Source: Actinoalloteichus hymeniacidonis (GTDB lineage Bacteria; Actinomycetota; Actinomycetes; Mycobacteriales; Pseudonocardiaceae). From it: DNA of 64,000 nucleotides. Each line of letters opens with the position of its first letter. Within the stretch, counting starts at the first letter, position 1. A program made the position numbers and the translations under genes. This document shows positions 41,756 through 51,055 of this stretch, piece after piece. Location of the stretch: assembly GCF_014203365.1 (NCBI RefSeq), contig NZ_JACHIS010000001.1:62001-126000 (forward strand), written 5' to 3'. Under the pieces are notes generated by a model that had not been told where the DNA came from, searched no databases, and worked only from the letters and a program-made list of their open reading frames with translations.

Positions 41756-42388
41756 GTGACCGAAGTCGTGACACAGGGGACAGGACGAGCGTCGGCGCGT
41801 GCGGACCGTGCCGTACTGCGGGTGGCCTACAGCAGTTCCGCGCCGACCCGCGCCGAGGCGGTGGCCAAGCTGAGCAGCCAGGTAGCCGCTATCGAGCCGC
41901 TGCTGAAGCGGGACGGCGTGTCGGTGGACTCCCGACGCTTGGCCGTGCACGCCGACTGGCAGAAACAGAAACAGGTGGGTTGTCGCGCCGAACAGAACTA
42001 TCAGCTGTCGGTGACCGACCCCGAGGTTCTCGCGGAGCTGGCCGGGGCGTTGATCGCCGCCGAGCCCGCCCGACTGGACGGCCCCACCTGGTCGTTGAGC
42101 GATGACACCGAACCCCGCAAAGCCGCACAGCGGGCCGCCGTCGCCGACGCGCGCGCCAGGGCCGTCGGATACGCCGACGCGCTCGGCAGGGAACTCGGCG
42201 GGCTACTGCGCATCAGCGATGCGGAGGTCGGCGGGGCGCTGCCGCGAAGCGGCTACGGGGGCGCGGAGGCCGCGGTCGCCGCACCCGCGGGCATCCGCAG
42301 CGGCCAGGACGTCAAGCGGCTCAACCTGGAACCGCAGGACGTCACGGTCACCACCCGATGCGTGACCAACTGGAAACTAGCCGACTGA
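41756..42388 (+). CDS. SIMPL (DUF541) domain protein
   Basis: A 210-residue protein made of one SIMPL domain: VTQGTGRASARADRAVLRVA at the start, RRLAVHADWQKQKQVGCRAE in the middle, AVADARARAVGYADALGREL near residue 140, and LEPQDVTVTTRCVTNWKLAD at the end. Bacterial members often sit in the envelope, but no signal peptide is visible here, so it may be cytoplasmic. GTG 41756 was chosen because the family pattern begins there; TTG 41720 would add 12 residues. Function is unknown. Confidence 0.8.
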   Translation: MTEVVTQGTGRASARADRAVLRVAYSSSAPTRAEAVAKLSSQVAAIEPLLKRDGVSVDSRRLAVHADWQKQKQVGCRAEQNYQLSVTDPEVLAELAGALIAAEPARLDGPTWSLSDDTEPRKAAQRAAVADARARAVGYADALGRELGGLLRISDAEVGGALPRSGYGGAEAAVAAPAGIRSGQDVKRLNLEPQDVTVTTRCVTNWKLAD

Positions 42389-42451
42389 AGAACGCAGCAG
42401 AACGGGGCGCGGATGCCCCGTTCTGCCGCGTTAGGCGTCGAGATCAGTACA

Positions 42452-43816
42452 TCAGTACGTCAACGCCAGCCCGGGATCCGCCAGCAACGCGCCGACATCG
42501 GCGAGGAACTGCGAACCCTGCTGACCGTCGACGACCCGGTGATCGAAGCTCAAGGCGAGCTGACACACCTTGCGCGGCACGACCTGCCCATCGACCACCC
42601 ACGGCATATCGCGGATCGCGCCGAAGGCCAGGATCGCCGACTCGCCGGGGTTGATGATCGGCGTGCCGGTGTCGACCCCGAACACACCGACATTGGTGAT
42701 GGTGAAGGTTCCATCGAGCATGGCCGCCGGAGTCGTCCGACCCTCGCGTGCCGTCGTGGCCAGTTCGTCCAACGCCACGGCCAGTTCCCGCAACGACATG
42801 TCCTGCGCCTCGCGGACCTTCGGAACCACCAGACCCCGGGGAGTCGCCGCCGCGATCCCCAGGTGCACGTAGGACTTGTAGACGATCTCGCCCGCCTGCT
42901 CGTCCCAGGTGGCGTTGACGTCCGGCGTCCGACGGGCCGCCAGACACACCGCCTTCGCGGCGAAGGCCAACGGAGTGATCTTCACGCCCTGGAAGTCGGG
43001 GCGCGCCTTGAGCCTGGCCCGTAGCTCCATCATCGGTGTCACATCGACGGTGAGGAACTCCGTGACATGCGGAGCGGTGAACGCGCTCTGCACCATCGCC
43101 TGCGCGGTCGCCTTGCGGACGCCCCGAATCGCCACCCGCTGTTCGCGCGGGCGATCGGACGGCGCGGCGGCCGGAGCGGACGCGGTGGAGATCGCCTTGG
43201 TCACGTCGTCCCGGGTGATCACCCCGTCCGGTCCGCTGCCGATCACCGTGCGCAGGTCGAGACCGGCTTCCTTGGCCAGCTTCCGAACCGGCGGCTTGGC
43301 CAGCGGAACACGGGCGGACTCGGTGGTGGCCGGTGGCGCCACCACCGCCGCAGCGGGCACCGGCGCGGGCGTCGGCGCGGCCGGAACTGCTGCGGGCGGG
43401 GCGGCCGGAACCGCTGCCTGCGTCGCACCCGCGTCGGTCCGCTTCCTCGGCCTGCGGGCGGCGGTCTCGGTCCGAGGGCCGTAGCCGACCAGGTTCGCGA
43501 CCCGACCCTCGCCATCGGCGGGCTTCGAACCGTTCACGGCCACCGGTGCCGACGGCTCGGCAGTGCCATCCGGATCGACGTCGATGGCGATGATCGGTAC
43601 CCCGACCTCGACGGTCTCGCCGACCTGGGCCATCAGCTGGGAGACCTGCCCGGCGAACGGGCAGGGCAGCTCCACCACGGCCTTGGCCGTCTCGATCTCG
43701 ACGATGATCTGGTTGACCTTGACGGTGTCGCCCTCGGCGACATGCCAGGTGATGATCTCCGCCTCGGTCAGGCCCTCGCCGGTGTCCGGCAGTGGGAAGT
43801 GCTTCAGTTGTGGCAT
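42452..43816 (-). CDS. bkdC: Dihydrolipoamide acyltransferase (E2) of a 2-oxo acid dehydrogenase complex
   Basis: A 454-residue E2 that moves the acyl group from lipoate to CoA. One lipoyl domain at 2-78 has its lysine in EIETAKAVVEL. Then come an Ala/Pro-rich linker, a peripheral-subunit-binding domain near 165-200 (RKLAKEAGLDLRTVIGSGPD), and the catalytic core at 225-454 with FDHRVVDGQQGSQFLADVGA, including the active His and Asp. It is the last gene of the E1 alpha-E1 beta-E2 operon, 16 bases after E1 beta. The three-gene order matches actinobacterial branched-chain complexes, but pyruvate specificity cannot be excluded. Confidence 0.92.
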   Translation of the reverse strand: MPQLKHFPLPDTGEGLTEAEIITWHVAEGDTVKVNQIIVEIETAKAVVELPCPFAGQVSQLMAQVGETVEVGVPIIAIDVDPDGTAEPSAPVAVNGSKPADGEGRVANLVGYGPRTETAARRPRKRTDAGATQAAVPAAPPAAVPAAPTPAPVPAAAVVAPPATTESARVPLAKPPVRKLAKEAGLDLRTVIGSGPDGVITRDDVTKAISTASAPAAAPSDRPREQRVAIRGVRKATAQAMVQSAFTAPHVTEFLTVDVTPMMELRARLKARPDFQGVKITPLAFAAKAVCLAARRTPDVNATWDEQAGEIVYKSYVHLGIAAATPRGLVVPKVREAQDMSLRELAVALDELATTAREGRTTPAAMLDGTFTITNVGVFGVDTGTPIINPGESAILAFGAIRDMPWVVDGQVVPRKVCQLALSFDHRVVDGQQGSQFLADVGALLADPGLALTY

Positions 43817-43832
43817 TTCCTCGCTCCTCCCG

Positions 43833-44897
43833 CTACCAGCGCAGCGAACGTTCGACGGCGTCCAACACCCGTTCCAGATCGGGGAGGAACTCCTCCTCGA
43901 GCTTGGTGGGCGGGTAGGGCGTATCGAAGCCGGTCACCCGGAGCACCGGCGCCTGGAGCGAGTAGAAGCAGTGCTGCTGTACCTGGGCCGCGATCTCCGA
44001 GGTGATCGAGGACTGGCCGGGTGCCTCGCTGACCACGACCAACCGACCGGTCCGGCGCACCGACTCGAAGACCGGGTTCAGGTCCAGCGGAGACAGCGAA
44101 CGCAGGTCGATCAGCTCGACCCGGTGCCCTTCCTCCGCCGCGACCCGCGCGGCATCCGTGCAGGTGCGGACCATCGGGCCGTAACAGACGACGGTGACGT
44201 CCGAACCCTCCTGCAACACTCGCGACGAGTGCAGCGGGATCGGCTGGACGCTCGTGTCCAGCTCGGCCTTGTCCTGGTATCGACGCTTGGGTTCGAAGAA
44301 CAGGACCGGGTCATCCGAGGCGATCGCCTGCTGGATCATCCAATAGGCATCCACCGGATTACCGCAGGCCACGACCTTCAGACCCGCCGTGTGAGCGAAG
44401 TACGACTCCGGCGATTCCGAGTGATGCTCGACCGCGCCGATGCCGCCGCCGAAGGGCACCCGGATCACCACGGGCATCTTCACCCGGCCCTGGGTACGGA
44501 ACTGGAGCTTGGCCAGCTGGCTGACGATCTGGTCGAACCCGGGGAAGATGAACCCGTCGAACTGGATCTCGCAGACCGGGCGGTAGCCCCGGATCGCCAG
44601 CCCGACCGCGGTTCCGATGATCCCGGATTCCGCCAGCGGCGTGTCCATCACCCGCTGTTCACCGAAGTCCTTCTGCAGGCCGTCGGTGATGCGGAAGACC
44701 CCGCCGAGCTTGCCGATGTCCTCGCCCAGCAACAGCACCTTGGGGTCGCGTTCCATCGCGGTGCGCAACCCGAGGTTGAGTGCCTTGGCGATGGTGATCT
44801 TCTGGGTCGAGGCGGGCTGCTCGTCCGAGCCGAGGGAACCGGATCGGTTGGTCGTGTCGATGCTGCGTGTCGCCGTCCGGGAAGTCGTCTCGGCCAT
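43833..44897 (-). CDS. bkdB: 2-oxo acid dehydrogenase E1 component, beta subunit
   Basis: A 354-residue transketolase-type subunit. Family segments include KVLLLGEDIGKLGGVFRITD, ERVMDTPLAESGIIGTAVGL, PVCEIQFDGFIFPGFDQIVS, and HSSRVLQEGSDVTVVCYGPM. The first 30 residues are a polar extension. ATG 44897 overlaps the stop of the alpha subunit gene (ATGA), so the two are translationally coupled and made in equal amounts. With the alpha subunit it decarboxylates a 2-oxo acid using thiamine diphosphate. Confidence 0.94.
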   Translation of the reverse strand: MAETTSRTATRSIDTTNRSGSLGSDEQPASTQKITIAKALNLGLRTAMERDPKVLLLGEDIGKLGGVFRITDGLQKDFGEQRVMDTPLAESGIIGTAVGLAIRGYRPVCEIQFDGFIFPGFDQIVSQLAKLQFRTQGRVKMPVVIRVPFGGGIGAVEHHSESPESYFAHTAGLKVVACGNPVDAYWMIQQAIASDDPVLFFEPKRRYQDKAELDTSVQPIPLHSSRVLQEGSDVTVVCYGPMVRTCTDAARVAAEEGHRVELIDLRSLSPLDLNPVFESVRRTGRLVVVSEAPGQSSITSEIAAQVQQHCFYSLQAPVLRVTGFDTPYPPTKLEEEFLPDLERVLDAVERSLRW

Positions 44898-46138
44898 CAG
44901 AGCGCACCCCCCGCGTGCTCGAACTTGGACAGGTAATCGAGGAACTCGTCACGCTGCTGATCGAGGACCGGGCTGTTCTCGCTGTAGACATGCGAGAAGA
45001 TCCGGTCGGCGGGCGGCGTCGGCATGTTGATGCAGAACTCGCGCAGCCGTTCGGCCAGTGCGTCGGATTCGGCGTCGACCTGAGCGAAGAAGTCGGCATC
45101 GGCGAATTGACTGCGCACCAGGTGGACCCGGACCCGTTCGATCGGGTCCTTGAGCTTCCACGCCTCCAACTCATCGGAGAGCCGGTAGCGGGTCGGGTCA
45201 TCGGAGGTGGTGTGCGCATCCATCCGATAGGTGAACGCCTCGATCAGCACCGGTCCGTTGCCGCTGCGGCACTCCTCCAGCGCCCAGCGGGTGACCGCCA
45301 GCGTCGCGAGCACGTCGTTGCCGTCGACCCGGATGCCGGGGAAGCCGAAGCCGCTCGCCCGCTGATAGAGGGGGATCCGGCTCTGTCGTTCCATCGGCTC
45401 GGAGATGGCCCACTGGTTGTTCTGGCAGAAGAACACCACCGGGGCGTCGTAGACCGCGCCCCAGACGAAGCCCTCGTTCACATCGCCCTGGCTGGTCGCC
45501 CCGTCGCCGAAGAAGACGATGGTGGCCTCGGCATCATCCTGATGGCCGTCGCCGACCTTGCCGTCCAACCGCTGACCCATCGCGTAACCGGCCGCGTTCA
45601 AGACCTGGTTGCCGATGACGATCGTGTAGGGATGGAACCGCTTCTCCTGCGAATCCCAGGTCCCATGGTCGGTACCCCGGAAGATGCCGAGCAGGTCGGT
45701 GGGGTCGATGCCCCGGCACCAGGCGACACCGTGCTCGCGGTAGCTCGGGAACGCCATGTCCTGGGGGCGCATCGCGCGGCCCGCGCCGATCTGGGCGGCC
45801 TCCTGCCCCAGCAGCGGGACCCAGATACCAAGCTGACCCTGTCGCTGCAGTGCGTTGCACTCGCGGTCGGTGCGTCGGACCAGGACCATGTCCCGGTAGA
45901 GGCTTCGCAACTCCTCCGGGGTGATGTCGAGGTCGAAATGCGGGTGCGTCACTCGCTCACCCTCCGGGGTGAGGAGCTGCACCAGGTCGGGACCACCTTC
46001 CGAGGTGGCGCGCAGTCCAGCGATCACCTGTTCCGCCGTAGGTCGGGCCGCCACGGCGGCCTGGTTGCTCCCCGGTGGCGGCGGCTTCTCGGCCGATGAA
46101 CTCGGCCATGGCTTGGTCCAGTATTCGGGCGACGACAT
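44897..46138 (-). CDS. bkdA: 2-oxo acid dehydrogenase E1 component, alpha subunit
   Basis: A 413-residue thiamine-diphosphate enzyme subunit. The cofactor motif is FFGDGATSQGDVNEGF followed by VVFFCQNNQWAIS, near residues 200-235. A phosphorylation-loop-like region (YRMDAHTTSDDPTRYRLSDE) follows. The first 80 residues are a Pro/Ala-rich extension. ATG 46138 is preceded by GAGGAG 6 bases upstream. It is the first gene of the E1 alpha-E1 beta-E2 operon. The divergent gene at 46459 is an M20 peptidase. Substrate is probably a branched-chain 2-oxo acid, by operon resemblance. Confidence 0.93.
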   Translation of the reverse strand: MSSPEYWTKPWPSSSAEKPPPPGSNQAAVAARPTAEQVIAGLRATSEGGPDLVQLLTPEGERVTHPHFDLDITPEELRSLYRDMVLVRRTDRECNALQRQGQLGIWVPLLGQEAAQIGAGRAMRPQDMAFPSYREHGVAWCRGIDPTDLLGIFRGTDHGTWDSQEKRFHPYTIVIGNQVLNAAGYAMGQRLDGKVGDGHQDDAEATIVFFGDGATSQGDVNEGFVWGAVYDAPVVFFCQNNQWAISEPMERQSRIPLYQRASGFGFPGIRVDGNDVLATLAVTRWALEECRSGNGPVLIEAFTYRMDAHTTSDDPTRYRLSDELEAWKLKDPIERVRVHLVRSQFADADFFAQVDAESDALAERLREFCINMPTPPADRIFSHVYSENSPVLDQQRDEFLDYLSKFEHAGGAL

Positions 46139-46458
46139 GCCTGTCTCCTCAGTCTCGAGGCCCGCGCTCACCGCTTGTGGAGGCGGACGCGGACGCACCG
46201 CCGGCGTCGTCACCGTCCTTTAGGACCGCGACATCGACCGTCGGCACTGACGGTTCGCTTCCGTCATACTGGCATGGTCTCGGGGCAGGCAAGAGTATCG
46301 ATGGTCGCTAAAGAAGCCTGCCTTTTGTGGTGGAGACCGTCCCTGGTTGCCGGTTCTACCACCCAGGGTGTTCGTCGGTCACCAACGGTCACGTCCTGGC
46401 CGGTCATCGTGCTTCGAACCATCGATTCGGCCTGCTTGCGATGACAGGATGGCCGACC

Positions 46459-47880
46459 GTGACGCATTCAGATTTGACCAAGATCGTTCAACAACGGTGG
46501 GATGACGCCGTGCTGCCCAGCTTGCAGAAGCTGGTCGAGATCCCGGCGCTCTCGCCCGTCTTCGATCCGGACTGGGCCACCACCGGGCATCTCGATGCGG
46601 CGGTGGAGCATGTGCAGTCCTGGATCGACGAGCGGGGTTTGACGGGTGCGACCTCGCGAGTGCTGCGGCTGCCCGGCCGGACTCCGCTCCTGGTGATCGA
46701 TGTTCCGGCCACTGCTGGCGCGGAGGACGCGGGCACCGCCCTGCTGTACGGGCATCTGGACAAGCAACCCCCGGTCGGCGGCTGGTCGGAGGGGCTCGGC
46801 CCGTGGACGCCGGTGGTGCGGGACGGCAGGCTCTACGGCCGGGGCTCGGCCGACGACGGCTATGCGGCCTACGCGGCGACGACGGCGCTGGAGGCATTGC
46901 GAGCCGCCGGGGGCGCGCATGCCAGGGCGGTCATCCTGTTGGAGACCGGTGAGGAATCCGGCTCGCCGGATCTGCCTGCCTACCTGGCCGAATTGAGCGA
47001 CGACCTCGGCGAGGTCGGTCTCGTGGTCTGCCTGGACTCCGGTGCAGGCGATTACGACCGGATGTGGCTGACCACCTCGCTGCGCGGGATGGTGCAGTTG
47101 CAGGTCACGGCCACGGTGTTGGACGCGGGCCAGCACTCGGGCATGGCCAGTGGAGTGGTGCCGAGTTCCTTCCGGGTCTTACGCGTGCTGTTGGACCGCA
47201 TCGAGGATGCTCGGACGGGTGCCATGTTGTTGCCCGAACTCAGTGTCGAGGTACCCGCGAACCGGGTCGCCGAGGTGCGGGCCGCGCTCGAAGCCGTTCC
47301 GGGATTGATATCCGATGGCATCCCGATGCCTGCGGATATCCGTCCGATGACCGATGACCCGGTGGAACAGGCGCTGAACAACACCTGGCGGCCCACGCTC
47401 TCGGTGATCGGCGGATCGGGGCTGCCCGATCCCGCCTCGGCGGGCAACGTGCTGCGACCCTCGACGACCTTGGCCCTGAGCTTCCGGCTGCCGCCCACCG
47501 CCGACCCCGATGCCGCGCTCGCCGCGCTGCGCGAGGTGCTGACCTCGGACGTTCCCTACGGTGCTCGGGTGGAGCTTGATCGCAGCGAGTGTGCGCCGGG
47601 ATGGAACGCACCCGATGTCGCGCCCTGGCTGGACGAGGCACTGTCCACGGCGAGCAGCGAGGTGTTCTCGGCGCCGTGGCGGACGATGGGCATCGGCGGA
47701 TCCATCCCGTTCATGGGGCTGTTGCATGCCGCGTATCCGGCGGCGCAATTCGTCGTGACCGGTGCGCTCGGCCCGGGCAGTAATGCACACGTTCCGGATG
47801 AGTCGCTGCACTTGAACTATGCGGCGAAGATCACTGCCGCGGTGTCGGTGGTGCTCGACGCCCACGCCAGGCAGGTCTGA
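46459..47880 (+). CDS. M20-family metallopeptidase (dipeptidase type)
   Basis: A 473-residue di-zinc peptidase of the CPG2/CNDP group. Zinc ligands and catalytic residues are visible: LLYGHLDKQPPVGGW, LYGRGSADDGYAAY, the catalytic Glu pair in LETGEESGSPDLPAY, CLDSGAGDYDRMW, and His in GPGSNAHVPDESLH near the end. The insert at 230-330 is the dimerisation lid. No signal peptide, so it acts in the cytoplasm on imported or internal peptides. GTG 46459 has AGGA about 9 bases upstream; ATG 46441 is an alternative. A hairpin terminator follows. Confidence 0.9.
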   Translation: MTHSDLTKIVQQRWDDAVLPSLQKLVEIPALSPVFDPDWATTGHLDAAVEHVQSWIDERGLTGATSRVLRLPGRTPLLVIDVPATAGAEDAGTALLYGHLDKQPPVGGWSEGLGPWTPVVRDGRLYGRGSADDGYAAYAATTALEALRAAGGAHARAVILLETGEESGSPDLPAYLAELSDDLGEVGLVVCLDSGAGDYDRMWLTTSLRGMVQLQVTATVLDAGQHSGMASGVVPSSFRVLRVLLDRIEDARTGAMLLPELSVEVPANRVAEVRAALEAVPGLISDGIPMPADIRPMTDDPVEQALNNTWRPTLSVIGGSGLPDPASAGNVLRPSTTLALSFRLPPTADPDAALAALREVLTSDVPYGARVELDRSECAPGWNAPDVAPWLDEALSTASSEVFSAPWRTMGIGGSIPFMGLLHAAYPAAQFVVTGALGPGSNAHVPDESLHLNYAAKITAAVSVVLDAHARQV

Positions 47881-47893
47881 TCGCGACTGCTCT

Positions 47894-47921
47894 CCTGCGG
47901 TGACCGACAGGTCACCGCAGG
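47894..47921 (+). terminator. Terminator hairpin after the M20 peptidase gene
   Basis: CCTGCGGTGAC (47894-47904) and GTCACCGCAGG (47911-47921) make a perfect 11-bp stem with a 6-base loop, 13 bases after the stop. Confidence 0.7.
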
Positions 47922-48151
47922 TGAGTGCGAGCCCGACGCGCGGCCAGGGTCGTTTTGGGCGTGCGGTCACGAATTCGAGCCGCTCCCGGTGGCTGTCGAA
48001 CCACTTAGTCCACCTGGCCGAACAATTGCACCCACATGCGACACATCCCTACGCAAGGTTGAGCCCCTTAATCCAATGGTTACCTAAATTTTCGGCCAGC
48101 AGTGGAATGATGCCTGTCGTTCGACACGGAATGTGATCGGAGGGCGACGTT

Positions 48152-48982
48152 TTGGCACAGACGATCAGACCGAAGGTTCTTCTCGCATGGGGATTGGCAC
48201 TTTCTTTCGGTCTCGCCGGATGCGGCACGTCGGGAGCCGAGGCCCCAGAAGAGGAACAGCGCGTCGTCCCGGACGTCGATCTCGTCTCGGATGGCAGGCT
48301 TCTGACCTGCACTCATCTTCCTTATGATCCGTTTCAGTTCGAGCAGGACGGTGAGGTCGTCGGCTTCGACGTCGACATCGTGGACCTCATCGCCGACGAG
48401 CTCGACGTCGAACAGGCGATCGTCGACATGCCCTTCGAGGGCATTCAGACCGGTGTGGCGCTCGACGCGGGGGAATGCGATATCGCCGCTGCGGCGATGA
48501 CCATCACCGATGAGCGCAGCGAAGTGATCGACTTCGCCTATCCGTACTTCAATGCCGCGCAGGCATTGCTGGTGGAACGCGCTTCGCCGGTCCGAGGGCT
48601 CGATGGCCTGCACGGGCAACGCCTAGCGGTGCAGGAAGGCACCACGGGCGCCGCTTTCGCCGAGCAGTACAACGCCGACAACGGCGAACCGATCGAACTC
48701 CTCTACTACCCGAACCTCTCCGCGCTGACCCAGAGTCTGCGATCCGAGGAGAGCGACGGCGTGCTCTCCGACAACGGGCCGCTCCACGAGTTCGCGCAGG
48801 TCTATCGGGATACCGAGGTAACCGCCGAGTTCGACACCGGCGAGCAGTACGGCCTCGCGGTGCGACAGGGCAACACCGAACTTCTCGACGTCGTCAACCG
48901 GGTGCTCGAGGAGGCCCGCGCGGACGGCCGGTACGAGGAGATCCACCTGAAGTGGTTCGGAGTTACCCCGAACCAATGGTGA
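48152..48982 (+). CDS. Amino acid ABC transporter substrate-binding lipoprotein (first paralogue)
   Basis: A 276-residue family-3 binding protein. The lipobox FGLAGC is at residues 19-24, so the mature protein is anchored by a lipid on Cys 24. Binding-domain motifs are GRLLTCTHLPYDPFQF, VVGFDVDIVDLIADEL, DIAAAAMTITDERSEVIDFA, and FDTGEQYGLAVRQGNTELLD. It is strikingly like the next gene product across the whole domain, but lacks its acidic tail. TTG 48152 follows GGAGGGCGA. A start codon of TTG is shared with the paralogue. No permease is paired with it directly, so it may use the transporter downstream. Confidence 0.9.
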   Translation: MAQTIRPKVLLAWGLALSFGLAGCGTSGAEAPEEEQRVVPDVDLVSDGRLLTCTHLPYDPFQFEQDGEVVGFDVDIVDLIADELDVEQAIVDMPFEGIQTGVALDAGECDIAAAAMTITDERSEVIDFAYPYFNAAQALLVERASPVRGLDGLHGQRLAVQEGTTGAAFAEQYNADNGEPIELLYYPNLSALTQSLRSEESDGVLSDNGPLHEFAQVYRDTEVTAEFDTGEQYGLAVRQGNTELLDVVNRVLEEARADGRYEEIHLKWFGVTPNQW

Positions 48983-49078
48983 TCATGCTGGTCATGCCGT
49001 CCTTGACGGCGATTCGAGTGGTACCGACTACGGTGCCCCACACATCCCCCGCTCATCGTCAATCGAAGGAACAGAACA

Positions 49079-50005
49079 TTGGAACGGCGTAGTAGAAGGA
49101 TCCTCCGTCCTGCCGTCGTGCTGGCACCCGTGCTGGCCCTGTCCCTTGCCGCGTGCGGGGGTGACAGTGAGGGCGCATCGGTCGACGGCATCGAGCTGGT
49201 GTCTGATGGTCAGCTGACGACCTGCACCCACCTGCCGTACGAGCCGTTCCAGTTCCGCGAGGGCGAGGAGATCGTCGGGTTCGACGTCGACCTCGTGGAC
49301 CTCGTCGCCGAGGACCTCGGCGTCGAACAGGCGATCGTCGACACCCCCTTCGACACGATCCAGTCCGGGGCCGACCTGGACACCGGGAAGTGCGATGTCG
49401 CTGCTGCGGGCATGACCATCAACGATGTCCGCGAAGAGAACATAGACTTCGCCGACCCGTACTTCGACGCCAGCCAGGCGTTGTTGGTGGCTGCGGACTC
49501 CGATATCGAGGGCGAGGCCGACCTCGCGGGCCTGCGTGTCGCGGTGCAGACCGGTACGACCGGCCAGGAATGGGCGAGGGAGAACCTGCCTGACTCGGAA
49601 CTCGTCACCTTCGAGGACCTGGCGCTGCTGACAGCATACGTCCAGAACGGCGAGGTCGACGCGGGCATCAACGACAACGGCGTCCTCTACGACTTCGCGG
49701 GTGACAACCCCGATGTCGCGGTCGTCGCGGAGTTCGACACCGGCGAGCAGTACGGCGTTGCGGTGCGGACCGGCAACGACGCTCTGCGGGAGCGGATCAA
49801 CGAGGTCCTGGCCGCTGCCCGCGAGGATGGCCGCTACGACGAGATCTATGAGAAGTGGTTCGGTACGGCGCCTGCTGGCGACGACGCGGCCGAGGGTGAG
49901 GACGCCGAGGACACCGAGGCTGATGACACCGAGGCCGACGCCGAGGAGGGCGCGGCGGACGAGGAGTCCGAATCCTCGGAGAGCGCCGAGGATTCGGAGA
50001 ACTGA
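49079..50005 (+). CDS. Amino acid ABC transporter substrate-binding lipoprotein (second paralogue)
   Basis: A 308-residue family-3 binding protein. The signal ends in lipobox LSLAAC at residues 22-27. Shared motifs with the upstream paralogue include LVSDGQLTTCTHLPYEPFQF, VGFDVDLVDLVAEDLGVEQA, AAAGMTINDVREENIDFADP, and FDTGEQYGVAVRTGNDAL. The last 44 residues form an acidic Glu/Asp/Ala/Ser tail that the paralogue lacks. TTG 49079 follows GAAGGA by 8 bases. The permease and ATPase genes follow, so this is the partner of a polar amino acid importer (glutamine/glutamate-like type). Confidence 0.92.
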   Translation: MERRSRRILRPAVVLAPVLALSLAACGGDSEGASVDGIELVSDGQLTTCTHLPYEPFQFREGEEIVGFDVDLVDLVAEDLGVEQAIVDTPFDTIQSGADLDTGKCDVAAAGMTINDVREENIDFADPYFDASQALLVAADSDIEGEADLAGLRVAVQTGTTGQEWARENLPDSELVTFEDLALLTAYVQNGEVDAGINDNGVLYDFAGDNPDVAVVAEFDTGEQYGVAVRTGNDALRERINEVLAAAREDGRYDEIYEKWFGTAPAGDDAAEGEDAEDTEADDTEADAEEGAADEESESSESAEDSEN

Positions 50006-50021
50006 GTAGCTGATCGAGGCG

Positions 50022-50048
50022 GGGCCGGCGTGCATTGCGCGCCGGCCC
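50022..50048 (+). terminator. Intercistronic hairpin between binding protein and permease genes
   Basis: GGGCCGGCG (50022-50030) and CGCCGGCCC (50040-50048) form a 9-bp GC stem with a 9-base loop, 17 bases after the binding-protein stop. Such hairpins often stabilise or partly terminate binding-protein mRNA so that it exceeds the permease message. Confidence 0.5.
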
Positions 50049-50124
50049 TCTCGCATTCCCCATCGGCAGGCGAAGGGCCTGTCGCACCGACACCTTCCAT
50101 CGCACTCCAGGAGTACGAGAGACC

Positions 50125-51054
50125 ATGGCGGGAAACAACACGGTGGGCACGGTCGCCGGGGAGGACCCCCCGGCCGCCCCACCCCGGCCTGCTGCAGGCA
50201 GCACGGGTGACCAGCCCCCGAAGCGGAAGATGAGCAAGCGCCAACGGGCCAAGGTGATCAGGGGCGTGCAGTACGCGATCCTGATCGCGGCGGTGCTGTT
50301 GATCATCGTGGCCGCGGACTGGGGCCAGATCCAGCGCGCCTTCTTCAATATGGACGTCGCGGCCAACCTGTTCCCGACGGTCATCACGGTCGCCCTGGGC
50401 AACACGATCTTCTATACGGTGCTCGGCTTCGCGCTCGGCCTCGGGCTCGGGCTGGTGCTCGCGTTGATGCGCCTGTCCTCGGTGGCGCCCTACCGGTGGA
50501 TCTCGGGCATCTACATCGAGTTCTTCCGAGGCCTGCCCGCCATGCTGGTCTTCCTCGCCGTCGGCGTGGGCATCCCGTATGCCTTCGACACCCGGTTGGA
50601 CCGCAACGTCCAGATCATGGTCGCGCTCGGATTGGTCGGCGCCGCCTACATCGCCGAGACCATCCGCGCGGGCATCCAGGCGGTGCCCAAGGGCCAGATC
50701 GAGGCGGCCCGCTCACTGGGCATGTCGCCTACCCGCACGATGATCACGGTGATCATTCCGCAGGCGTTCCGGATCGTGCTGCCGCCGTTGACCAACGAGT
50801 TGATCCTGCTGACCAAGGACTCCTCGCTGGCCTTCTTCCTCGGCAGTACCTTGGCCCAGCAGGAGTTGGCGCAGTTCGGCCGCGAGGCGTTGAACACCAA
50901 CCAGAGCATGACGCCGGTCCTGGTGGTCGGAGTCTGTTATCTGATCATCACCATCCCGCTGTCGTTCGTCTCCCGAGCCTTGGAGAAGCGATTCGGCAAG
51001 GGAGTAGCCAGGAAACAGGCCAAGGCGAGTGCGACACGCAGCGGGGGACAGTGA
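50125..51054 (+). CDS. Amino acid ABC transporter permease
   Basis: A 309-residue membrane protein of the HisM/GlnP type. After a 60-residue polar start come [40 protein letters not shown], and further helices. The EAA loop that docks to the ATPase is present: [20 protein letters not shown] near residue 190. The [11 protein letters not shown] motif is typical of the family. ATG 50125 is used, with AGGAG 12 bases and GAGAG 3 bases upstream. It is followed by the ATPase gene, whose start lies 1 base after its stop. Confidence 0.92.
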   Translation: MAGNNTVGTVAGEDPPAAPPRPAAGSTGDQPPKRKMSKRQRAKVIRGVQYAILIAAVLLIIVAADWGQIQRAFFNMDVAANLFPTVITVALGNTIFYTVLGFALGLGLGLVLALMRLSSVAPYRWISGIYIEFFRGLPAMLVFLAVGVGIPYAFDTRLDRNVQIMVALGLVGAAYIAETIRAGIQAVPKGQIEAARSLGMSPTRTMITVIIPQAFRIVLPPLTNELILLTKDSSLAFFLGSTLAQQELAQFGREALNTNQSMTPVLVVGVCYLIITIPLSFVSRALEKRFGKGVARKQAKASATRSGGQ

Positions 51055-51055
51055 G

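Noticed and set aside
41756-41772. A match (GACCGAAGTCGTGAC) between the SIMPL gene start and the inverted repeat at 29253
   Set aside because: A short chance match inside a coding region without the partner arm; not a dispersed repeat.
44867-46099. A 410-codon + strand frame opposite the E1 alpha gene
   Set aside because: Antisense to a gene with clear thiamine-diphosphate motifs; no ribosome site.
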